DNA from: Patescibacteria group bacterium
GTDB lineage: Bacteria; Patescibacteriota; Minisyncoccia; Phycocordibacterales; PALSA-1337
Length of the DNA: 10,666 nt
Reading direction: 5' to 3'
Assembly: GCA_028864955.1 (NCBI GenBank)
Contig: JAGWLE010000022.1
Coordinates: 1 to 10,666, forward strand
Under the pieces are notes generated by a model. That model was not told the DNA's origin. It saw only the letters and a program-made list of their open reading frames with translations, and did not search any database. The position numbers and the translations under genes were made by a program. Positions 1 to 4,843 of the stretch are shown here, in pieces. Every line of letters starts with the position of its first letter. Position 1 is the first letter of the stretch.

Positions 1-906
1 GGCCAGACGCGCATGCCGGCTCTCCAAAATGCAGTCAAACAGTTCTTCGGTAAAGATCCTCACATGGGCGTGAATCCCGACGAGGTGGTTGCGGTGGGCG
101 CCGCCATTCAAGGCGGAATATTGGGCGGCGAGGTCAAGGATGTCCTCCTTCTGGACGTCATACCTCTGTCGCTTTCGATCGAAACTATGGGTGGCGTTGC
201 GACTAAACTCATCGAGAAGAACACCACCGTTCCTACCCAGCGTTCGCAGATCTTCTCGACTGCGGCGGACAATCAGACGTCTGTAGAGATTCACATCACT
301 CAAGGCGAGCGCGCCATGTCGGCTGATAATAAATCTCTCGGCAGGTTCATCCTCGACGGGATTCCGCCGTCGCCTCGCGGTATGCCGCAGATCGAGGTCT
401 CGTTCGACGTCGACGCAAACGGCATCTTGACGGTGAGCGCCAAGGATAAGGCGACCGGCAAAGCCAATTCGATCAAGATCACCGCAACGTCCGGTTTGTC
501 CAAGGAAGAGGTCGAGAAGATGAAGGCCGAAGCTGCCAAGCATGAGGCTGAAGACAAGGCCAAACACGAAGCCGTCGAGGCCAAGAATATCGCTGAGCAA
601 CTCATTTACACCTCAGAGAAGGCATTGAAGGATGCCGGTGAAAAAGTTCCTACCGATGTTCGAAAAGGCATTGAGGACAAAGTGAATGACTTGAAGACGG
701 CCAAGAATGGGTCGGATGTGGCACTCATCAAGAAGGCCACTGAAGCTTTGAGCGCTGAAATTCAGAAGATTGGGCAGTATATGAATCAGCAAGGCGGTCA
801 GACCGGTCAAAATCCCGCCGGCCAAACAGGTCCTGATAATGGCGGAAAAAGCAGCGATCAGGGAAGTGATAATGTTAAAGACGCCGAATTTAAAGAGAAA
901 AAATAG
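1..906 (+). CDS. dnaK: Chaperone protein DnaK (Hsp70), 3' part only
   Basis: This is the C-terminal 301 residues of Hsp70, the ATP-dependent cytosolic chaperone that binds exposed hydrophobic peptides and works with DnaJ and GrpE. The frame is open from base 1, so the gene starts upstream; the first residues (GQTRMPALQNAV) belong to the end of the ATPase domain. The conserved interdomain linker DVLLLDVIPLSLSIETMGG follows at about window residues 43-61, with Ile where many DnaK proteins have Thr. Next come the beta-sandwich substrate-binding domain (to about residue 165, including GRFILDGIPPSPRGMPQIEV and DANGILTVSAKDKATGK), the Lys/Glu-rich helical lid (about 165-255), and a Gly/Gln/Asn-rich tail ending DAEFKEKK. 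That end resembles the acidic-basic C-terminal tail usual in DnaK. The gene is followed by a hairpin with no T-run on this strand. Identification is very secure; only the 5' end is missing. Confidence 0.97.
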   Translation, partial: GQTRMPALQNAVKQFFGKDPHMGVNPDEVVAVGAAIQGGILGGEVKDVLLLDVIPLSLSIETMGGVATKLIEKNTTVPTQRSQIFSTAADNQTSVEIHITQGERAMSADNKSLGRFILDGIPPSPRGMPQIEVSFDVDANGILTVSAKDKATGKANSIKITATSGLSKEEVEKMKAEAAKHEAEDKAKHEAVEAKNIAEQLIYTSEKALKDAGEKVPTDVRKGIEDKVNDLKTAKNGSDVALIKKATEALSAEIQKIGQYMNQQGGQTGQNPAGQTGPDNGGKSSDQGSDNVKDAEFKEKK

Positions 907-910
907 ACAG

Positions 911-963
911 CAAAAAGGGCTCTCGTCCGCTCCTCCGTGTAAACGGGGGAGTCAACGAGAGCC
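911..963 (-). terminator. Rho-independent terminator of the reverse-strand gene
   Basis: A 9-base perfect inverted repeat, GGCTCTCGT (918-926) with ACGAGAGCC (955-963), encloses a second pairing, CTCCTCCG (930-937) with CGGGGGAG (944-951), which closes with one G-T wobble. Read on the - strand, the hairpin begins 10 bases after the stop codon of the reverse gene and is followed by CTTTTTG (917-911), as expected for an intrinsic terminator. On the + strand the bases after the stem are GTGATGG, with no T-run. The element may therefore act poorly, or only as an RNA 3'-end stabiliser, for dnaK. Confidence 0.8.
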
Positions 964-973
964 GTGATGGAGT

Positions 974-1333
974 TCATTCGATGCCCCAGGCTTTGCGCCC
1001 GCGAGGTGTCAGATCGATATGTACAAGCTGAAATCTGATGCCGTTATGCGTGCCGTCGTGCACAACACGCTCCAGCCTGAAGAGGAGTTTGTAGTGCCGC
1101 AAGATGGCGTTAATAGAATCTTCGGTCCAGGGCTGTCCGCTCCGGGGCCGAAGATCGGCATGACTCATTGGCATATTATTCCGCATCATCAGCTTGATGA
1201 GGATCTGCCGATGACTGCTCCTCAATGCCGGAATGGATAGTATCATCAGCCATTCGCCTTCAGTGATAGCCGCATCGAGACGCGCGTAGAACGGCGCATA
1301 CGAGCGGGTCCAGGGCTGTGGATGAGTATTCAT
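974..1333 (-). CDS. Small hypothetical protein, possible winged-helix DNA-binding protein
   Basis: I do not recognise the family. The ATG at 1333 gives 119 residues; a TTG at 1354 would add seven. The middle and end read like a winged helix-turn-helix: a helix (SSHRQILIKLMMRNN), a turn with a short helix (MSHADL), a longer candidate recognition helix (TEDSINAILRHYKLLFRLERVV), a basic hairpin-like stretch, and an ending LTPRGRKAWG that resembles the closing helix of MarR/PadR-like regulators. This is pattern recognition, not a detected domain. No signal peptide or membrane segment is visible. The gene lies between dnaK and dnaJ on the opposite strand, its stop is 10 bases from a terminator facing the right way, and its start faces dnaJ across a 71-base gap. 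Together these support a real gene and make local regulation of the chaperones, or autoregulation, a reasonable guess. Confidence 0.66.
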   Translation of the reverse strand: MNTHPQPWTRSYAPFYARLDAAITEGEWLMILSIPALRSSHRQILIKLMMRNNMPMSHADLRPRSGQPWTEDSINAILRHYKLLFRLERVVHDGTHNGIRFQLVHIDLTPRGRKAWGIE

Positions 1334-1356
1334 ACATAGATTTTCCAATAACAAGG

Positions 1357-1385
1357 TTGCGAAGTAACCAGAAATAAAGTATCAT
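1357..1385 (+). promoter_or_regulatory. Sigma70-like promoter of dnaJ
   Basis: TTGCGA (1357-1362, 4 of 6 to the -35 consensus) and TATCAT (1380-1385, 5 of 6 to the -10 consensus) are separated by exactly 17 bases. Transcription would start near 1392, giving a leader of about 13 bases before the dnaJ ATG. A separate promoter makes sense because the reverse-strand gene separates dnaJ from dnaK. No CIRCE-type repeat is present. Confidence 0.55.
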
Positions 1386-1401
1386 AACTATCCATCATAG
1401 T
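1381..1401. promoter_or_regulatory. Possible operator: direct and inverted repeats before dnaJ
   Basis: ATCATA occurs at 1381-1386 and again at 1394-1399, 13 bases apart. Overlapping these is the inverted repeat ACTAT (1387-1391), five-base spacer, ATAGT (1397-1401). They overlap the proposed -10 box and transcription start of dnaJ and lie upstream of the divergent reverse gene. Short AT-rich repeats can arise by chance, so a regulator-binding role is only suggested by position. Confidence 0.3.
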
Positions 1402-1404
1402 CAA

Positions 1405-2355
1405 ATGTCTAAAGATTACTATAAAATCCTGGGCATCGAGAAATCGGCCAGCAAGGAAGATATAAAGAGAGCGTTCCGATCGATGGCTCACAAATACCAT
1501 CCGGACAAGGGTGGCGGGGAAGAGGCAGCCAAGAAATTCAAGGAGGCCAGCGAAGCCTACGCGGTGCTTTCCGATGATGCCAAGCGCAAGCAATACGATA
1601 CGTTCGGCTCCGCGGATCCCGGCGCCGGATACAGCGGCAGCACAGGCGGATACAGCGGCTTCAACCCCGGTGCCGGCTTCGGCGGCTTTGATTTTTCGCA
1701 ATTTACAAACGGCCAAGGCGGCTTTCATTTTAACCAAGGCGGCATGGAATTCGATCTTGGCGACATATTCGGCGAATTCTTTGGCGGCGGCCGTGGCCGG
1801 CGAGCGCGCAAAGGCGCCACCATCACCGTCGACGTGCAGCTATCATTCAAGGATTCCATTTTCGGAACTGAACGCGAGGTCAGCCTCAACAAACGCACGG
1901 CCGATGGCAAGAATCATGTGGAGACCATCAGCCTGAAGATCCCCGCCGGCATAGAGAACGGGCAAGGCCTCCGAGTACCCGCAAAGGGGGAACAGGGCGA
2001 AGGCGGCCCCGGCGACCTGATCGTCCGTGTCTGGGTCAAGGAACATCCTGTTTTCCGAAAAGAGGCCTTTAATCTGGTCATGGAGTTGGCCATAAAACTC
2101 ACCACGGCGCTGACCGGTGGCGCTGTCACTATCGAAACTCTCGACGGACAGATCGAACTCAAAATTCCGGCCGGCACATCTCACGGCGAGATTCTCCGCC
2201 TCAAAGGAAAAGGCGTGCCGTACGAAACTCGCGGCTTTACCGGAACGCACGGCAAGCGCGGCGACCTCCTCATCGTTACCCGCGTGGAAATGCCGCGAAA
2301 ACTGTCAAAAACAGCCCAAAGACTCATCGATGATCTCAAAAAAGAAGGGCTTTGA
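1405..2355 (+). CDS. dnaJ: DnaJ/Hsp40 co-chaperone, class B (no zinc finger)
   Basis: This 316-residue J-domain protein stimulates the ATPase of DnaK and delivers substrates to it. The J domain covers residues 1-68, with the catalytic HPD tripeptide at 32-34 followed by KGG. A Gly/Phe-rich linker runs from about 70 to 133 and contains the conserved DIFGEFFGGG. The two C-terminal beta domains follow, with typical phrases such as GATITVDVQLSF, LKIPAGIENGQGLRV, GPGDLIVRVWV, KIPAGTSHGEILRLKGKGVP and GDLLIVTRVEMP. The four CXXCXGXG zinc-binding repeats of classical class A DnaJ are absent. The protein passes directly from the first beta domain sequence to NGQGLRVPAKGEQGEGGPGDL, so it is CbpA-like in layout. 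Its proximity to dnaK suggests it is nevertheless a main partner. The ATG at 1405 is the natural start because MSKDYYKILGI is the canonical J-domain opening; there is no Shine-Dalgarno sequence. Confidence 0.95.
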   Translation: MSKDYYKILGIEKSASKEDIKRAFRSMAHKYHPDKGGGEEAAKKFKEASEAYAVLSDDAKRKQYDTFGSADPGAGYSGSTGGYSGFNPGAGFGGFDFSQFTNGQGGFHFNQGGMEFDLGDIFGEFFGGGRGRRARKGATITVDVQLSFKDSIFGTEREVSLNKRTADGKNHVETISLKIPAGIENGQGLRVPAKGEQGEGGPGDLIVRVWVKEHPVFRKEAFNLVMELAIKLTTALTGGAVTIETLDGQIELKIPAGTSHGEILRLKGKGVPYETRGFTGTHGKRGDLLIVTRVEMPRKLSKTAQRLIDDLKKEGL

Positions 2356-2383
2356 TTGACTTCGGCCGGCAGGTCTGTATGAT
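2356..2383 (+). promoter_or_regulatory. Strong sigma70-like promoter for the small membrane protein gene
   Basis: TTGACT (2356-2361) and TATGAT (2378-2383), each 5 of 6 to consensus, are separated by 16 bases. The -35 box begins on the base after the dnaJ stop codon. The expected start site is near 2390, about 15 bases before the ATG at 2405. This is the closest two-box match to consensus that I found in the window. Confidence 0.6.
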
Positions 2384-2404
2384 GCTGGGGAAACCTGCAC
2401 ATTT

Positions 2405-2812
2405 ATGATCAAATATTTCCTGAAAATAGCCGTCGCCGGCGGCTTCTTCGCCGTTCTGTATCAACTCTTCAACACCATCAGATTCGGCTGCTTACTGCGG
2501 AACTATCGGGGCCACCGGTTTGCCCGGCAGCTCGAGTTCCGGCACCGTCGCGCCGCTCGAAGCACATTTTGGACCATGACTGCCTCCGTGATCGTCACGG
2601 AGATCACCGTCAGGCTCTATCCGTACCGGCCGTCGCCGCTGTTCTGGGTCCACGTCAGCTGCGCTACGCTATTTTTCGCCACTGTCGGACTGGCAGTCTT
2701 CGCCATCACTGGGCGCCGGGACCCGCGACTGCATCGGGTCCTGGCATATCTCACTATACCGTTCTATGCCGTCGCCCTGCCCAGCGGACTAGTACTGCTG
2801 TATGCATTGTGA
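2405..2812 (+). CDS. Small membrane protein with four predicted helices, function unknown
   Basis: The 135-residue protein has four hydrophobic stretches: about 4-25, 55-72, 79-103 and 112-134. A strongly basic, arginine-rich loop (about 26-52) lies between the first two, so by the positive-inside rule that loop is probably cytoplasmic. Histidines sit in helix 3 (H83) and just before helix 4 (H110). The run DPRLHRVLAYLTIPFYAVAL followed by PSG loosely recalls the last helix of DUF420/DUF2306-type or b-type-cytochrome-like small membrane proteins, but I cannot assign a family. The gene has its own promoter overlapping the end of dnaJ and a strong terminator 26 bases after its stop, so it is probably monocistronic. 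The ATG start precedes a plausible first helix; no good Shine-Dalgarno sequence is seen. Confidence 0.72.
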   Translation: MIKYFLKIAVAGGFFAVLYQLFNTIRFGCLLRNYRGHRFARQLEFRHRRAARSTFWTMTASVIVTEITVRLYPYRPSPLFWVHVSCATLFFATVGLAVFAITGRRDPRLHRVLAYLTIPFYAVALPSGLVLLYAL

Positions 2813-2838
2813 GACCCGCCATCTAAAGGTATGATTCA

Positions 2839-2877
2839 CGGCACCTCTCGAATCGGTTTGAGGTGCCGGTTTTCTTT
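2839..2877 (+). terminator. Rho-independent terminator
   Basis: The perfect 9-base inverted repeat CGGCACCTC (2839-2847) and GAGGTGCCG (2860-2868), with a 12-base loop, is followed by GTTTTCTTT. It sits 26 bases after the stop of the upstream membrane protein gene. Its T-run directly abuts the promoter and start region of the next gene. Confidence 0.88.
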
Positions 2878-2883
2878 AATAAT
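2878..2883 (+). promoter_or_regulatory. Candidate -10 box giving a leaderless transcript
   Basis: AATAAT (5 of 6 to TATAAT, within TTAATAAT) ends six bases before the ATG at 2890. Transcription starting about seven bases downstream would begin at the start codon. No good -35 box is present; the correct distance falls inside the terminator hairpin. Support comes mainly from similar spacing at 3343 and 8954. Confidence 0.4.
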
Positions 2884-2889
2884 CGCTAT

Positions 2890-3303
2890 ATGATTATCCT
2901 TGTCCTCCATATTATTTCTTCTTGTCTTGGCATCGTCGGCACCTATCTGCACGGATTATTTCGCGTTCGGCGCGGACTTTTCATTGAACGCATCGGTCTC
3001 ATCGGCGTGACATTTACCGGCCTTATCCTCAGTTTTACCGATACCGACCAGCTGTTGTCATCGAGCAGGCTGCTCGCCGGCATTACCCTCGTGCCAATTT
3101 TGATCGTCGCGCACATTCTTCTCATCCGAGATCCGCGCGAAAACATTGCCAGCATTGGCAGATACACGGCTGTATTCACCTGGACCTGGATATTCGCGGT
3201 CGCCATTTCGGGCACGACATTCTCATACGCGGCATATCTGGCCGTCTATGCCGCGACCGGCATTTCGACAGTCTGGTTCCTTTCACGCCGATATAGAAGA
3301 TAG
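2890..3303 (+). CDS. Small multi-pass membrane protein, function unknown
   Basis: The ATG at 2890 gives 137 residues. An in-frame GTG at 2863 lies inside the terminator stem and is an unlikely start. Hydrophobic segments lie at about 2-23, 34-49, 60-79 and 93-130; the last is long enough for one or two passes. Short loops are basic near 25-34 (FRVRRG) and 80-91 (RDPREN). The C-terminus ends in a basic cluster, RRYRR. Histidines occur in or near the first and third segments (H7, H21, H75), but no recognisable motif surrounds them. I do not recognise the family. The stop is 39 bases before the adaptor ATG with no terminator between, so some readthrough into the efflux operon is possible, although that operon seems to have its own promoter. 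Confidence 0.72.
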   Translation: MIILVLHIISSCLGIVGTYLHGLFRVRRGLFIERIGLIGVTFTGLILSFTDTDQLLSSSRLLAGITLVPILIVAHILLIRDPRENIASIGRYTAVFTWTWIFAVAISGTTFSYAAYLAVYAATGISTVWFLSRRYRR

Positions 3304-3306
3304 TTA

Positions 3307-3335
3307 TTGCGCAAGCCATTCTCTTCCTGTACTAT
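3307..3335 (+). promoter_or_regulatory. Candidate promoter of the RND efflux operon
   Basis: TTGCGC (3307-3312, 3 of 6 to the -35 consensus) and TACTAT (3330-3335, 4 of 6 to the -10 consensus) are separated by 17 bases. The -10 box ends seven bases before the ATG at 3343, so the transcript would be leaderless or nearly so. The -35 region is part of the 8-base palindrome TTGCGCAA (3307-3314). Confidence 0.42.
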
Positions 3336-3342
3336 CAGTTTT

Positions 3343-4833
3343 ATGTCCATATTTTCCTATGTAAAAAGCCATGTTTTCGTGGTTTCGACCGCGGGCGTAT
3401 GCCTTATCATCATCGCTATTCTGGCCGGCCGGAAAGCCAGCGAAAAAACGCCGCCGCCGAATACCTCCGGCATACCGACGGTGATAACGCAAAACGCCGC
3501 TGCATTCCGTTCGGGCAGTTTCGCCGTCGCCGCGCAAGGCAACGTTGAATCGCATATGCAAGCCGATCTCAAAAGTCAGGTTTCAGCGCCTGTCTCCCTC
3601 ATAGACGTGGGCATTGGCGACACTGTTTATCCCGGCCAACTGATTCTCGAGCTGCAGAACACCGACATCCGCGCCCAACTCGAGGCCGCGCGAGCTGCTG
3701 TCACGACGGCTGCAAGCGCCTACAGCACAACCAGGGAAACTGCCGTCAATAGCGTCAAAAGCGGCTACCTGGCGGCCGATACAGCCGTCCATGGGCAAGT
3801 TGATCCGATCATCCTGAATGCCGTCGGCACGACGCCGCAATTGTATTCGTTCATTACCGACGCGGCGCTCGCCAACAAGATCCGCAACGAACGGACCGAT
3901 CTCACGACCACATTCATGACATGGCAAGCTGAAGTCCAGTCGCTCAACGCATCTTCGAGCGACAGTGAAATCCATACTGCCATACAAATGTCCGAATCCG
4001 ATCTCGACAGCGTACGCGCCTTGCTCGATGATATTTCGCAGGCCATCAATCAGGCAGCAACCATCACCACCACCTCAAATCTGGCGTTGCTCACGGCCTG
4101 GCAGACGACTTTGTCGGCTGGCCGAACGGCGGTCAGCGGCGCGCGTACCAGCCTATCGGCGCTGGAACCATCATTCCAGCCTGCTTCCGGCGGCGGTTCA
4201 ACGGCTCGCTCGGGCGTCATCGCTGCTGAAGCCAATGTTCAGGCCGCCCAGGCCCAGCTGGAAAAGACGTTGATAACTTCGCCTATCACCGGAAAAATTT
4301 CCGCTTTGCCTTTGCGCCAAGGCGAATTGGCTTCACCCAGCACACTCCTTGCGACCGTGATCGGCGACACGACAAATCTCGAAATCAAGGCCTTCGTCAG
4401 CGGCGACGATCTGTCGCGCGTCAAGGTCGGCGATCCTGTAGAGATTAGTCCGACTGTTTCCGGCACGGTTTCCAATGTCGCCCCGAGCGTCGATCCGACG
4501 ACCCGGAAGGCCGAAGTTGATATAGACGTGAATGATTCGCCGCATTCGGGATTGGTGATCGGCGACAATATCAGCGTTTCCATTAACACACACCTCGACG
4601 GCGGCACAGGCCAGACAGTGAGTTACATCGTCCCGATTCAAGACATCAAGATCTTGCCCAACGAAGCCTACGTCCTCTCCGTCGACCGGAATTCGCAGAT
4701 ACAGAAAAATGACGTGACTCTCGGCCAGATTCAAGGAGACTTTGTCCAAGTCGTATCCGGACTCAATGATTCCATGAATATCGTCACGCCGGTGTATGAA
4801 CTAGATATCGGCGAAAAGGTCAACGTTCAATAG
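3343..4833 (+). CDS. RND efflux periplasmic adaptor (membrane fusion protein, HlyD/AcrA-like)
   Basis: The 496-residue adaptor is anchored in the membrane and links to the RND permease encoded immediately downstream. Residues 10-28 form a membrane anchor; the cysteine at 20 lies inside it and is not a lipobox. The first half of the lipoyl/barrel-sandwich domain is near 66-105 (QVSAPVSLIDVGIGDTVYPG). A very long, mostly helical, Ala/Ser/Thr-rich section follows to about 310. The second lipoyl half (TSPITGKISALPLRQGELAS) begins near 313, followed by a beta-barrel domain (LEIKAFVSGDDLSRVKVGDPVEI) and a membrane-proximal domain. The roughly 200-residue section between lipoyl halves is much longer than the hairpin of AcrA. 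A TTG at 3307 would add 12 residues, but the ATG at 3343 is preferred because of the nearby -10 box. The permease gene starts 10 bases after the stop. Confidence 0.9.
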   Translation: MSIFSYVKSHVFVVSTAGVCLIIIAILAGRKASEKTPPPNTSGIPTVITQNAAAFRSGSFAVAAQGNVESHMQADLKSQVSAPVSLIDVGIGDTVYPGQLILELQNTDIRAQLEAARAAVTTAASAYSTTRETAVNSVKSGYLAADTAVHGQVDPIILNAVGTTPQLYSFITDAALANKIRNERTDLTTTFMTWQAEVQSLNASSSDSEIHTAIQMSESDLDSVRALLDDISQAINQAATITTTSNLALLTAWQTTLSAGRTAVSGARTSLSALEPSFQPASGGGSTARSGVIAAEANVQAAQAQLEKTLITSPITGKISALPLRQGELASPSTLLATVIGDTTNLEIKAFVSGDDLSRVKVGDPVEISPTVSGTVSNVAPSVDPTTRKAEVDIDVNDSPHSGLVIGDNISVSINTHLDGGTGQTVSYIVPIQDIKILPNEAYVLSVDRNSQIQKNDVTLGQIQGDFVQVVSGLNDSMNIVTPVYELDIGEKVNVQ

Positions 4834-4843
4834 CAACCGCCGT

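Noticed and set aside
1019..1240. A 73-codon + strand frame between dnaK and dnaJ
   Set aside because: It overlaps the reverse-strand gene, which has a better case: a matching terminator just after the stop, a protein-like composition and a divergent promoter region. Its translation has no recognisable features.
2369..2398. Inverted repeat GCAGGT/ACCTGC just after dnaJ, considered as a dnaJ terminator
   Set aside because: The stem is only 6 bp with an 18-base loop and no T-run follows. It overlaps the better-supported promoter, so no terminator is called for dnaJ.
2863..2889. GTG start extending the second small membrane protein by nine residues
   Set aside because: The codon lies inside the stem of a strong terminator; the ATG at 2890 begins directly with the first membrane helix.
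3400..3404. Cysteine 20 of the adaptor as a lipoprotein attachment site
   Set aside because: It is followed by LIIIAILAG, more hydrophobic membrane-segment residues, and is not preceded by a proper lipobox, so an uncleaved membrane anchor fits better.
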